From contig JBLFXH010000032.1 of assembly GCA_047611125.1 (NCBI GenBank), positions 1 to 19,319 of the forward strand: a DNA stretch of 19,319 nt, in the 5' to 3' direction. This document shows, one piece after another, positions 11,962 through 19,319 of this stretch (within the stretch, counting starts at the first letter, position 1; each line of letters opens with the position of its first letter). The notes under the pieces were generated by a model, which worked only from the letters and a program-made list of their open reading frames with translations, had not been told where the DNA came from and searched no databases. The translations under genes and the position numbers were made by a program. Source of the DNA: JABDJZ01 sp047611125 (GTDB taxonomy: Bacteria > Bacteroidota > Rhodothermia > Rhodothermales > UBA10348).

Positions 11962-12453
11962 TCATGCTGCTTCCTTGGTCCTATTTCCGTCCAACTTGCG
12001 CACCGGCCTGGGTATGAACTCTGCCGGAATGCGCGGGCGCTCACACAGCTTGCCGTCTTTGTCGACGGCTGCCCAAATTGTGGGGAGCGCGTAGATATAG
12101 CGCCCAATGCCCCACTGGACGGCAGCTCTTCGCATGGCAGCACTCAGGCCCCCCTTCACCGGCTGAATATCCGTGTTCTCGGCTCCGTCCCATTTGGTGA
12201 TCCATTCCGCCGGGGCGTCGTCACGAAGTACCCGAACAGACAGGCCACACACCACGCCGCCCGCGGGTCCGGAAGTGTACTCATTTCGCCAGTTCTCAGG
12301 GCCGCAGACCTGATCCAGTCGGTCCATGATGGCTCGATTCGAGAGAAAGGGGGCCACTCTGGCTTTGGTCCGATCGGAGGAGAGTCCGATCGGCTTCCAC
12401 TTCAGATCAGCCTCCTGGAAAAAATCGGCGAGTCGGTACAAATCGTTGGACAT
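11962..12453 (-). CDS. Rad52/Rad22-family single-strand annealing protein
   Basis: 163 aa. The pattern NRAIMDRLDQVCGPENW, then GGVVCGLSVRV, EWITKWDGAENTD and PVKGGLSAAMRRAAVQWGIGRYIYALP is that of the Rad52_Rad22 family. These are prokaryotic homologs of the DNA-binding core of Rad52, often carried by phages and plasmids. They bind single-stranded DNA and anneal complementary strands in recombination. The protein is compact and ends soon after the core with a basic tail (KLDGNRTKEAA). The ATG at 12451-12453 is preceded by purine-rich AAGAAAGAAG. No nuclease, single-strand-binding protein or other phage gene is nearby. A degraded paralog lies 0.7 kb downstream on the same strand. A dyad upstream suggests repressor control. 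Confidence 0.85.
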   Translation of the reverse strand: MSNDLYRLADFFQEADLKWKPIGLSSDRTKARVAPFLSNRAIMDRLDQVCGPENWRNEYTSGPAGGVVCGLSVRVLRDDAPAEWITKWDGAENTDIQPVKGGLSAAMRRAAVQWGIGRYIYALPTIWAAVDKDGKLCERPRIPAEFIPRPVRKLDGNRTKEAA

Positions 12454-12472
12454 GGTCTTCTTTCTTGCTGCG

Positions 12473-12513
12473 TTTATGTCAGGATAGGGCGGGGGGGTGA
12501 CAACAAATTGTCA
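12473..12513 (-). promoter_or_regulatory. Putative promoter/operator of the Rad52-family gene
   Basis: A perfect inverted repeat TGACAA-CAAA-TTGTCA occupies 12498-12513. Its inner arm reads TTGTCA on the minus strand at 12503-12498, a good -35 box. CATAAA (12478-12473) follows after 19 bp, slightly long for a -10. A repressor binding the dyad would cover the -35. The arms are only 6 bp. Confidence 0.4.
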
Positions 12514-12557
12514 TAGGATCAGAAGCCGTTCGAGGCCGCATGAAGTAACCGCGCGAA

Positions 12558-12586
12558 TTGCTTGATGACGTAACTGCGGATATAAT
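12558..12586 (+). promoter_or_regulatory. Sigma70-like promoter of the NfeD-flotillin operon
   Basis: TTGCTT (12558-12563) and a perfect TATAAT (12581-12586) are separated by exactly 17 bp. The start codon at 12618 would leave a leader of about 25 nt. The 8-bp palindrome GGTTAACC (12601-12608) falls in that leader. Group-typical TAnnTTTG boxes are absent here, so this looks like a housekeeping promoter of the general bacterial type. Confidence 0.6.
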
Positions 12587-12617
12587 GGTGCCGTAATACC
12601 GGTTAACCCTCCCTGCT

Positions 12618-13232
12618 ATGGATTCCGTCTATTTCATCAGCCTGATTGTCGGTGGATTTTTTGTCCTCCTGTCCGTCTTTGGCGGCGCAGATCACGAAGG
12701 TGACTTTGACGCGGACGTAGACGTGGACGTGGATTTTGACTCTGACCACGACTTTTCTCTGGAAGCCGACCACGACGTAGGCGCCGAAGGTGGCTTTGAT
12801 TCGGATGTCGGCGCAGGCGTCGGGTTTGTTGACCTGCTTTCAGTCAGAGCGTTGTTTCTGTTCGCGGCCTTCTTTGGCCTAACAGGCACGCTGTTGGAGT
12901 GGAGCGGCACGGCAGAACCCTTCATCGCCATTCAGGCCGTTGTGATGGGACTGTTTGCGGGGCTCGGGGGCAACTACGTCATCAAGCGGTTTGCCTACAA
13001 AGAGGTTTCCTCTACCATCGGCGAGAAGGACTACATGGGGCGAACCGCGAAGGTCATCCTCCCGTTTGAAGGAGAAGACCGCGGCACCATTACCATGAAT
13101 GTGAAAGGCCAACGGCTTCAGATTCAGGCCCGGTCGCTGGATCTAGAGAGCCTTGAGGCCTTCACCCCAGGAGACGAAGTGGTGGTCATCCGCATGGATG
13201 GACGCGTAGCAGAAGTGGTCAAGCCTAATTAA
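12618..13232 (+). CDS. NfeD-like membrane protein with OB-fold domain
   Basis: 204 aa. There is one membrane segment at ~4-22, then an Asp/His-rich acidic loop at ~24-62 with many DxDxD runs. Two further hydrophobic segments follow at ~70-90 (LLSVRALFLFAAFFGLTGTLL) and ~98-118. The C-terminal ~80 residues form a small beta-rich domain (IGEKDYMGRTAKVIL, GTITMNVKGQRLQIQARS, GDEVVVIRMDGRVAEV), the soluble OB-fold of NfeD/YqiJ-type proteins. Such proteins pair with stomatin/flotillin proteins, and the next gene (33 bp on) is a flotillin. No Shine-Dalgarno is visible before the ATG. The acidic loop could bind divalent cations (inference). Confidence 0.88.
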   Translation: MDSVYFISLIVGGFFVLLSVFGGADHEGDFDADVDVDVDFDSDHDFSLEADHDVGAEGGFDSDVGAGVGFVDLLSVRALFLFAAFFGLTGTLLEWSGTAEPFIAIQAVVMGLFAGLGGNYVIKRFAYKEVSSTIGEKDYMGRTAKVILPFEGEDRGTITMNVKGQRLQIQARSLDLESLEAFTPGDEVVVIRMDGRVAEVVKPN

Positions 13233-13265
13233 CTGCGGCCCGGTCGCACAGTTGGAGACATAAGC

Positions 13266-14531
13266 ATGGATCCGTTTATCATCCCCTTGGTGGCCATTCT
13301 GGCCATCCTCGCCGTACTGGGCATCGTCAGGGCTAATCTGAAGATTTGTCAGCCGAATGAGGTTTTGATTTTTTCTGGCCGGCAGCGCACGTTGCCCGAT
13401 GGCACCAAGGTCGGGTACCGCGTCATTCGCGGTGGCCGCGGGTTTCGCGTGCCGATTATTGAGAAGGTGGATCGCCTCTTCCTCAATACAATTCCGATCG
13501 ACCTGACGGTCACCAACTCTTACTCCAAGGGTGGCATCCCACTGAAGGTTCAGGCCATTGCGAACGTCAAGATTTCCTCCCGCGCGCCGGTACTGGGCAA
13601 CGCTGTCGAGCGCCTGCTAGGCAAACCCCTGGATGAGATTCAGCTGATCGCCAAGGAGACCCTGGAGGGTAACCTTCGTGGGGTCGTCGCGTCGCTCACG
13701 CCTGAAGAGGTAAACGAAGACCGACTCAAGTTTGCCAAGGTGCTGCTGGACGAGGCCGACAACGATCTCGGTGCGCTAGGATTGCAGCTGGACACGCTCA
13801 AGATCCAGAACGTGGACGATGACCGAGGCTACCTGGACGCTATTGGCCGCCAGAGTACTGCCCAGATCATTGCTTCCGCCGAAGTGGTCGAGGCCAACCA
13901 ACGCGAGCACGCCAAACTGGCTGAGGCTAAGGCAAACGAGGCTATCGTCAAGGCCGAAAACCGGGTGCGCATCATCCGAGCCAAGCTAGGTGCGGAGGCC
14001 GAGGCCGAGGAGGCCAAGATTGCCGTGGCAGGTGACGTGGCCCGTGCGTATGCCCAACAGGAGCTTGCCGAGCAAGAGATCCTGCTTGCCCAGAAACGGC
14101 AACAGGCCGAGGTCGTCGTCAAATCAGAAGCGGCGCTTCAGGCAAAGGAGAACGCGGCCAAGGGTAACGCCGCCCGCATCTTCGAGGACGGACAGGCCGA
14201 AGTCCGCATCCTGCAGGAGAAGCTAGCATTGTGGAAAGAAGCCGGGCCCGACGCCGAGCGTCTCTTCCTAATTCAGATGCTCCCGGACATCCTGAAGGAA
14301 GTCATCAAGACGGTAGACAATCTGACAATCGACAACCTGACCGTTGTGGACTCAGGCAGTGCAGGAGCCGGTGTGCCTGCAGTCTTCAACCAAATTGCGG
14401 GCGCTACCCCTGCCCTTCTCGAAAGCTTGAAGGCAACTACCGGGATCGATGTGGCCGGAATGCTTCGGCAGGCATCGGAGAGACCGGCAACGGAAATCGA
14501 AGTCACGACGGTCCCGGACTCCACCGAATGA
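13266..14531 (+). CDS. Flotillin-family SPFH/Band-7 protein
   Basis: 421 aa. An N-terminal hydrophobic anchor (residues ~3-24) is followed by an SPFH domain at ~30-200: CQPNEVLIFSGR, RGGRGFRVPI and VDRLFLNTIPIDLTV. A long Ala/Glu-rich coiled coil runs ~190-330 (AEAKANEAIVKAENRVRI, EAEAEEAKIAVAG). The C-terminal part (VPAVFNQIAG, LLESLKATTGIDVAGML) matches the tail of bacterial flotillins. These proteins oligomerise at the inner membrane and organise lipid microdomains. GGAG lies ~9 nt before the ATG. The gene is probably co-transcribed with the NfeD-like gene as a typical NfeD-flotillin pair. It converges on an unknown gene, with 3 bp between stops. Confidence 0.94.
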   Translation: MDPFIIPLVAILAILAVLGIVRANLKICQPNEVLIFSGRQRTLPDGTKVGYRVIRGGRGFRVPIIEKVDRLFLNTIPIDLTVTNSYSKGGIPLKVQAIANVKISSRAPVLGNAVERLLGKPLDEIQLIAKETLEGNLRGVVASLTPEEVNEDRLKFAKVLLDEADNDLGALGLQLDTLKIQNVDDDRGYLDAIGRQSTAQIIASAEVVEANQREHAKLAEAKANEAIVKAENRVRIIRAKLGAEAEAEEAKIAVAGDVARAYAQQELAEQEILLAQKRQQAEVVVKSEAALQAKENAAKGNAARIFEDGQAEVRILQEKLALWKEAGPDAERLFLIQMLPDILKEVIKTVDNLTIDNLTVVDSGSAGAGVPAVFNQIAGATPALLESLKATTGIDVAGMLRQASERPATEIEVTTVPDSTE

Positions 14532-14534
14532 TTT

Positions 14535-15146
14535 TCAGGAAGCCTGACGCTGGCCAGCTGGCCGGCTGATGGCTTCCTCGAATTCGCGGGCCCACTCGGC
14601 AGGGCGATTGATCCGGCGGCGACGCACGGTCGCTGCCATTCTGCCGTCCCAACCCTCGGCAGAAAGCGTGCTACGTCCCGAGTGAACCCTCCGAACCGTA
14701 GAGAGGGCCGCAAGGCGGGCAGCCTTTGCGGTCTTGAACAGCGACGGCTCGGCCGCCTCCAGAAGACTGACTACGGCCAGCGCACTCTTCTCAGCATCCA
14801 ATCTGGATACGCAGAAGATCACGTCATACGCTCCGTAGACTAGCAATACCGCTTCGCGCTCCTTGGCGGACTCGCCAACAAGGACGGCGGCCCGTCTTCC
14901 ACCGTTTTCGAGGACGATGTCCGCCGATACCGTGCCGATGGGCGTGGCAATGCTCTGCCCTACCTGCATTGTGCAGGACTCATTCAGGGCCCGACGAAGC
15001 GTATGCACGAGCATTCTCGGCGAGTCGCTCCGTGTGGTCTTACCCGGCAGGGGCGCCCGCAACGAACGGGGATCCCGCTCGCTCTCGGATGAGCGACGAT
15101 TCCGGGTCAGTTGGTCTACGCTTGGATTCAATGTAATTGCCTGCAT
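14535..15146 (-). CDS. Protein of unknown function, 203 aa
   Basis: I do not recognise this protein. Residues 1-40 are polar, basic and probably disordered. Residues ~43-125 look folded, with alternating strands: GQSIATPIGTVSADIVLE, RRAAVLVGE, REAVLLVYGAYDVIFCVSR, then a helix ALAVVSLLEAAE. The order (Asp on a strand, a V-rich strand, an arginine helix, then YDVIFCVSR) is loosely like a nuclease-type alpha/beta fold, but no E-x-K catalytic pair is visible. The C-terminus has a basic cluster RRRRINRPAEWAREFEEAI. No signal peptide or membrane segment is present. AGGGAGAAGG just before the ATG is a strong Shine-Dalgarno, which supports expression. Two overlapping dyads lie 36-61 bp upstream. Confidence 0.72.
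   Translation of the reverse strand: MQAITLNPSVDQLTRNRRSSESERDPRSLRAPLPGKTTRSDSPRMLVHTLRRALNESCTMQVGQSIATPIGTVSADIVLENGGRRAAVLVGESAKEREAVLLVYGAYDVIFCVSRLDAEKSALAVVSLLEAAEPSLFKTAKAARLAALSTVRRVHSGRSTLSAEGWDGRMAATVRRRRINRPAEWAREFEEAISRPAGQRQAS
14537..14578. terminator. Stem-loop at the convergent flotillin / unknown-gene ends
   Basis: AGGAAGCC (14537-14544) and GGCTTCCT (14571-14578) form an 8-bp stem enclosing 26 nt that contain the self-complementary GGCCAGCTGGCC. It begins six bases after the flotillin stop and overlaps the last codons of the minus-strand gene. No T-run follows, so termination is only suggested. Confidence 0.45.
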
Positions 15147-15181
15147 GGCCTTCTCCCTTGGTTACGACACAAGGGTAAAAA

Positions 15182-15207
15182 GGATGTATGACATCCATAT
15201 GTCATAC
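15182..15207. promoter_or_regulatory. Overlapping inverted repeats upstream of the 203-aa gene
   Basis: Two dyads share bases. GTATGACAT (15186-15194) and ATGTCATAC (15199-15207) form 9-bp perfect arms around CCAT. GGATGT (15182-15187) and ACATCC (15191-15196) form 6-bp arms around ATG. They lie 36-61 bp before the minus-strand ATG at 15146, within promoter range. A dimeric repressor site is the likeliest reading; mutually exclusive RNA hairpins are the alternative. Confidence 0.6.
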
Positions 15208-15268
15208 CCTGCACACATCTTTTACATATCTGCTCCAAACGTGCCCTGAAGGCCCAAAAAAGACCCGA

Positions 15269-17575
15269 CTAGACCCGATACCGATAGCTGAGCTTGAGGA
15301 AGAACCCGTCGTTCAGTCTCGTAAAGTCGTTGAACTTGTAGGTATTGGGCTCCGAAAGACTGGCCCCGTATCCCAGGAACAGCACCGTTCCGGGGGTGGG
15401 CCGATAGGAGAGCAGCCAATCGAACTGAAAGGAATTACTTCGCCGTTCCCCGACCGGACTGAACGTCCCCGTGGATTCATCCAGCACCACGATGGGGCGA
15501 TTGGTTCGCGAGTCGTCCCGCAAAGCGTCTCTGAAATTCGAATCGTACTGGCCCACGACTCGAACGAAGAGCGACGGGGTCATCTGGTATTCCACCTTCA
15601 GTCTGGGAACGCGGTGGATACCCACGTTGGACCGGTCCGTGACGCGGATGTACTGCTGGTGATTGTAAAGCAGGTTGACCCGGAGTTGATCTGTGGGTGA
15701 CCAATTCAGGTTGGCGGTGATGAAGATGATATCTGCGGAGGCCCACTCGAAGAAGTTGTCATCGCGCGCTCCCACCAAAAACAGGCTGCCCGAAAACTGC
15801 CGCCAGCGCGGCGTAGCGAGCGTGGACCAGAAGCCCAGATTGGTTAGTCGGTCGGTGCCGACATACGGCGTCGGCGCCCCACCCGCAGTCTCCGGCGCCA
15901 CGAAGTAGTTCGTGTATAGTTCGGCCGGGTATCGGAAAGACTCGTAGAACACAGACGTGTTGCCGCCCCAGCCGCCTCGCAACGAGTACGCCGCATTGAA
16001 ATGTAGCTTCCTGTCATTTGGCCCCGTGCCGCGGGTAAACCGGTCGTAGTCCCAGGTGCCATCAAAGGTGAGCCCGGCAGTGAACGATTCAACCGTTGCA
16101 CCCTCCTTGCCAAACCACGTCACTCTCGGCACGAGTGTCATCTGGGCGATTCCGGTTCGGGTGATGAAGCCGGACTCAGCATTGAAATCGTTGTGGAAGC
16201 CGGTTGTCGTAAACGTCGCCCCGTACTTGCGACCGGAGGCAGACGTTGCAAGGAGCCACATCGGCGCGCTGACAGTTTCGCCGGGCCCGCCCGTGACACT
16301 GCCACCCAGCTGATACGTAGCGGAATAAATGCCCGACACCGTCTTGCCGTCTATGGCTGCAACCCGGTTCCACCTGTCCCCGTCAATCTTGTCCGTGTAG
16401 GTCAGTCCCACCGAGCTTTGTCCGCCCAGGTCCCGCGTTAGCCGGAGCGCGTTGAAGTACCGTGAGTCCAGATCGGCTAAGTATTGAGCCTGGTTGTCCA
16501 TGGCGCTCAACACGGCAACGTTGGTCCCTCCCGCCTTTCCGGTCAGCTTGACGGCCGACACCGGATTAGCCACGCGCCGGGTGTAGATGAGGTTGGTGGG
16601 CGACTGGAAGAGCTCGATGCCGTCCAGGAAGAACGGGCGCTTCTCAGGGAAGAACAGGGCTCTCCTTGGGTCGAAGGATATCTGCGCGACATCCGCCTCC
16701 ACCTGCGAAAAATCAGGATTGGCTGTGCCGTTTAGAGTCAGGTTGTTCGTAAGCCCCCAGCGCACGTTGACACCGAGGGGATCCCGAATCTCTCCCTCGT
16801 AGGAAGCGTCGCCGCCCGCACGATTCACTGAACCGGTGATCTCAGGGCTGATGTCCAATACCAGACCGCGACGCAGGTCGGTCAATCCCGATAGCGTTCC
16901 GTTCTGGGATAGAAACGAGGCATTCGCCTGAAGGACCGGTGCCCAAGTCGTCGCATAGCCCGAGTGGGCAATATTTCGCACCACCTGGAAGCCCCAATCC
17001 TGAACCAGGTCTGGCTGGAATCGAAGGCTCTTGAAGGGTATCGAAATCTCGACCTCGTAGCCAAAGTCCGTCTCGCGACCGGCTGAGGAATACACGTAGT
17101 CGGGGCTCAAATCAATCGAGTAGGGAGCAGAAGTGCCCCTAAACATCCCCTGCCGCTGGGCGTCGCGGAGGACCCCGTCGGCCTGCTGTCCGAGCGGGTT
17201 CACGACGATGGCCACGGCCTGTCGCTGATCATTGTAGGTGTCGAGGACCAGAAACACATGGTCCTCGCCCTCCAGCTTGTCCCTGTCGGCAAGCGTCGCC
17301 CGCACTTCTCCGTGCGTTTCGAAAGCCCGGATCCCAAAGTGGATAGCCGTGGCCTCGTACCAGACCAGAACGTGCGTCGAGTCCGCCGCCGGCCTTCCAT
17401 CTACCGGGCGAAACTGAGAAAAGCCTGACAGGCTCATGGCCTGACTCCACACGGGCTCGTCCAGATTCCCGTCCATGTTCAGAACGACGTCCGAGATGCG
17501 CGGGATTGAGACAGGAGGGTCTTGGGGCAACCACCCGGTCAAGAACAGAATCGAAAGGAGAATCAGGACTCGCAT
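15269..17575 (-). CDS. DUF5916 outer-membrane protein with N-terminal CBM9-like domain (copy 2)
   Basis: 768 aa from the ATG at 17573-17575. The open frame extends 59 codons upstream to 17752, but that part overlaps the preceding gene. The signal peptide begins exactly at MRVLILLSILFLTGWL, so I place the start there. A CBM9-like domain (~30-200; LNMDGNLDEPVWSQA, IHFGIRAFE) precedes the barrel. The hallmark FFPEKRPFF occurs near residue 308, after DFSQVEADV. The C-terminus LKLSYRYRV is typical of a barrel end. Layout and hallmark position match the paralog at 6176-8389. The start lies 2 bp after the stop of the FG-GAP gene, so the two are co-transcribed and likely translationally coupled. Surface carbohydrate or peptide recognition is inferred, not shown. 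Confidence 0.9.
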   Translation of the reverse strand: MRVLILLSILFLTGWLPQDPPVSIPRISDVVLNMDGNLDEPVWSQAMSLSGFSQFRPVDGRPAADSTHVLVWYEATAIHFGIRAFETHGEVRATLADRDKLEGEDHVFLVLDTYNDQRQAVAIVVNPLGQQADGVLRDAQRQGMFRGTSAPYSIDLSPDYVYSSAGRETDFGYEVEISIPFKSLRFQPDLVQDWGFQVVRNIAHSGYATTWAPVLQANASFLSQNGTLSGLTDLRRGLVLDISPEITGSVNRAGGDASYEGEIRDPLGVNVRWGLTNNLTLNGTANPDFSQVEADVAQISFDPRRALFFPEKRPFFLDGIELFQSPTNLIYTRRVANPVSAVKLTGKAGGTNVAVLSAMDNQAQYLADLDSRYFNALRLTRDLGGQSSVGLTYTDKIDGDRWNRVAAIDGKTVSGIYSATYQLGGSVTGGPGETVSAPMWLLATSASGRKYGATFTTTGFHNDFNAESGFITRTGIAQMTLVPRVTWFGKEGATVESFTAGLTFDGTWDYDRFTRGTGPNDRKLHFNAAYSLRGGWGGNTSVFYESFRYPAELYTNYFVAPETAGGAPTPYVGTDRLTNLGFWSTLATPRWRQFSGSLFLVGARDDNFFEWASADIIFITANLNWSPTDQLRVNLLYNHQQYIRVTDRSNVGIHRVPRLKVEYQMTPSLFVRVVGQYDSNFRDALRDDSRTNRPIVVLDESTGTFSPVGERRSNSFQFDWLLSYRPTPGTVLFLGYGASLSEPNTYKFNDFTRLNDGFFLKLSYRYRV

Positions 17576-17577
17576 GA

Positions 17578-19311
17578 TCAAAAATGCTGGATAAACAGAG
17601 AGTGGGCGTGCCCAGAGAGGGTCACGAGAAAGACGGGGCCCGGAGGAAATCCGGATAGGTCCAGAATCCCAGACTGAGGCGTACGGGTGCCCAAACGGCG
17701 GCCCAGCAGATCGAAAATCTGGACTGAACCCAAGGTCTGGACCCTGACCCAAGTGGAGGCTGGATTGGGAAATGGGGCGGCCAGACCGTTGCCGCGGACG
17801 CCTGAATCGGGTTCCACAGACGTCGCCATCGAAGCGCCGTACCGGAGTGTATGGTATTGACCGGGCTCGACTCTCGTCCAGTTGTCCTCACTGCCATCCG
17901 TCCACCTCACCGATACCTCATCCACCTGGGTTTCGCCTGCCAAACCGAAGTGGGCGGGCAGAATACTCTGGCCCAGAAAGCCTATTCCGTCCATGTATCG
18001 CCGCTGAACGTGCGCCCCGGCCGACAGGGTGACTTCGGCCCCAACTCCCCAGCGGTTGCCCACAGGACCGTCCAGCCAGAAACCGATCCAGTTGCCTGGG
18101 TCCGTGGTCCGCTCCAGCAGTACGGATTGGCTTCGGAAGTTTCCAATCAGAAGATCCAGGTCACCGTCAGAGTCCGGGTCGAACACGGTGAGGGCGCGGG
18201 CCTCCGCCCAAGAATCCGTAGCCGTGGCCTCTGACCGATCCACATAGAGGACGCCTCCCGACAGCGGCTGTCGCGCCTCCAGGAAGCGATTATTGGAGGG
18301 GTCCGTCGGAAAGCCGGTGACCGTATAGAAGTCCTGGTCGGCATCATTGTCGGCGTCAAAGAATTCTACGCCCCAGGCCCAACCCGTCTGCGCAATTCCG
18401 AAGCTCTCCGCCCGCTCTACGAAGCTTGCGGGCTGGCGCAGAAAAAGCGGATTGGGAAACCGATCGGCAATGTTGGTGACAAAGATATCAGCCCTGCCGT
18501 CCCGGTTGACGTCCGCCAGGTCCACTCCCATGCCGTTTCCTTCGTCGTCCAGACCCCAGGCAGCCGTGTTCTCGAGATACGTCCCATCGCCCTGCTGCAG
18601 GTACAATCGATTGGCGCCGAAGTCGTTGATCACGTACAGGTCCATACGCTTGTCTTCATTCACATCTAAGGGGAGCGCTCCCCACGAGAAGCCGCCATCC
18701 ACAAGACCGCGCGCGGCCGCCTCCTCGGTAAACCTCCCATCGCCCTGATTCATATATAGCCGATTGGGGCCGATCCAGGCAGACACGTACAAATCCAGAT
18801 CACCGTCGCCATCAAAGTCCGCCCAACTGCCCGCCACATCGTGGGCCGTATCGTCGGTCCCGAATACGCCGGCCCGCACCGTAACATCCTCGAAGGTGCC
18901 ATCGCCACGATTGCGGTAGAGTCGCTCCGGACCGATGCGGGCCAGGAAGAGGTCGGGCAGCCTGTCGCCGTCAAAATCGCCCCAGGAGGCACCGAATCGG
19001 TTGCCCTGCTGGCCTCTCCGGTACCCCCCGTCGAAGGGCTCGATGCCCGACCCTGACGTGATCTCCTCGAAGGTCCCATCGCCTTGATTGCGAAATAGAT
19101 GGTTCCAAGTGGTCGGGTCAGCCTCATCCCACTCTTCCGGCGAAACCACGTAAAGGTCAACATCGCCGTCCAAATCGATGTCCGCTGCCGCCATCCCGCT
19201 CGCCCGTAGGATAGCGTCCAACCCGGCAGCCACCGTGGCATCCGAATAGGGCTGCGCCGACGCCGAGAGCGTGACAAACAGTAGGCCGAAGATGAGCAGG
19301 TGGCGGGGCAT
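17578..19311 (-). CDS. CRTAC1-like FG-GAP/VCBS repeat protein with ASPIC/UnbV and T9SS domains
   Basis: 577 aa. A signal peptide (1-19) is followed by a beta-propeller at ~20-400 with at least seven calcium-loop motifs of the D.D.DGD.DL.. type, for example DIDLDGDVDLYV, DFDGDGDLDLYV, DVNRDGRADIFV and DPDSDGDLDLLI. The ASPIC/UnbV domain lies at ~405-495 (GNRWGVGAEVTLSAG, RYMDGIGFLGQS, VRWTDGSEDNW). The last ~65 residues begin with PFPNPAS, contain IFDLLGRRLG and form a T9SS sorting domain, so the protein is exported and probably anchored at the cell surface. Calcium-dependent adhesion or ligand binding is inferred from the family. The start ATG (19309-19311) has GGA a few bases upstream, at the window edge. 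It is the first visible gene of the operon with DUF5916 copy 2. Confidence 0.92.
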   Translation of the reverse strand: MPRHLLIFGLLFVTLSASAQPYSDATVAAGLDAILRASGMAAADIDLDGDVDLYVVSPEEWDEADPTTWNHLFRNQGDGTFEEITSGSGIEPFDGGYRRGQQGNRFGASWGDFDGDRLPDLFLARIGPERLYRNRGDGTFEDVTVRAGVFGTDDTAHDVAGSWADFDGDGDLDLYVSAWIGPNRLYMNQGDGRFTEEAAARGLVDGGFSWGALPLDVNEDKRMDLYVINDFGANRLYLQQGDGTYLENTAAWGLDDEGNGMGVDLADVNRDGRADIFVTNIADRFPNPLFLRQPASFVERAESFGIAQTGWAWGVEFFDADNDADQDFYTVTGFPTDPSNNRFLEARQPLSGGVLYVDRSEATATDSWAEARALTVFDPDSDGDLDLLIGNFRSQSVLLERTTDPGNWIGFWLDGPVGNRWGVGAEVTLSAGAHVQRRYMDGIGFLGQSILPAHFGLAGETQVDEVSVRWTDGSEDNWTRVEPGQYHTLRYGASMATSVEPDSGVRGNGLAAPFPNPASTWVRVQTLGSVQIFDLLGRRLGTRTPQSGILDLSGFPPGPVFLVTLSGHAHSLFIQHF

Positions 19312-19319
19312 TGGAGTCC

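Noticed and set aside
12562..12586. Alternative promoter TTGATG with TATAAT
   Set aside because: Spacing is only 13 bp; TTGCTT at 12558 gives the proper 17 bp.
17576..17752. N-terminal 59-codon extension of DUF5916 copy 2
   Set aside because: It overlaps the end of the upstream gene, lacks motifs, and the signal peptide starts at the internal ATG at 17575.

Overview
The window looks like chromosomal DNA from a GC-rich member of the Bacteroidota/Rhodothermota line. Two proteins end in a type IX secretion (Por) sorting domain. There are two DUF5916 outer-membrane proteins, a CRTAC1-like FG-GAP/ASPIC-UnbV protein and a hybrid histidine kinase with a Reg_prop/Y_Y_Y sensor, all typical of that group. 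Several starts lack a Shine-Dalgarno sequence, also usual there. The phylum is inferred from gene content only.

Layout. 1-795: 3' part of a secreted phospholipase-D-like gene with a T9SS tail. 821-929: a tRNA-Ala(GGC)-like gene with a defective 5' acceptor strand, followed by a strong intrinsic terminator. 868-5520 (minus): a two-gene signalling operon, a receiver protein followed 3 bp later by a 1339-aa hybrid sensor kinase whose 3' end runs through the tRNA and its terminator on the other strand. 5645-6166 (plus): a pentapeptide-repeat protein of exactly 28 repeats. 6176-8389 (minus): DUF5916 barrel number 1. 8498-10204 (plus): an exported N-acyl-D-amino-acid deacylase-type amidohydrolase.

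10216-11222 is a decay zone with two adjacent minus-strand pseudogenes. One is a PHB-depolymerase-type esterase lipoprotein gene with an in-frame amber codon and a downstream frameshift/deletion. The other is a frameshifted, truncated copy of a Rad52/Rad22-family gene. A fasciclin lipoprotein gene (11341-11856, plus) separates that remnant from an intact Rad52/Rad22-family gene (11962-12453, minus). A perfect dyad lies in the intact gene's upstream region.

12558-14531 (plus): a sigma70-like promoter with 17-bp spacing drives an NfeD-like membrane protein and a flotillin, a likely membrane-microdomain pair. 14535-15146 (minus): a protein of unknown function with two overlapping dyads upstream. 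15269-19311 (minus): a two-gene operon, a CRTAC1-like T9SS-exported propeller protein followed 2 bp later by DUF5916 barrel number 2.

I see no CRISPR array, insertion sequence, rRNA or clear defence island. The most notable observations are the duplicated and decayed Rad52-family gene, the amber-interrupted esterase, the damaged tRNA embedded in the kinase 3' end, and the dyad operators.
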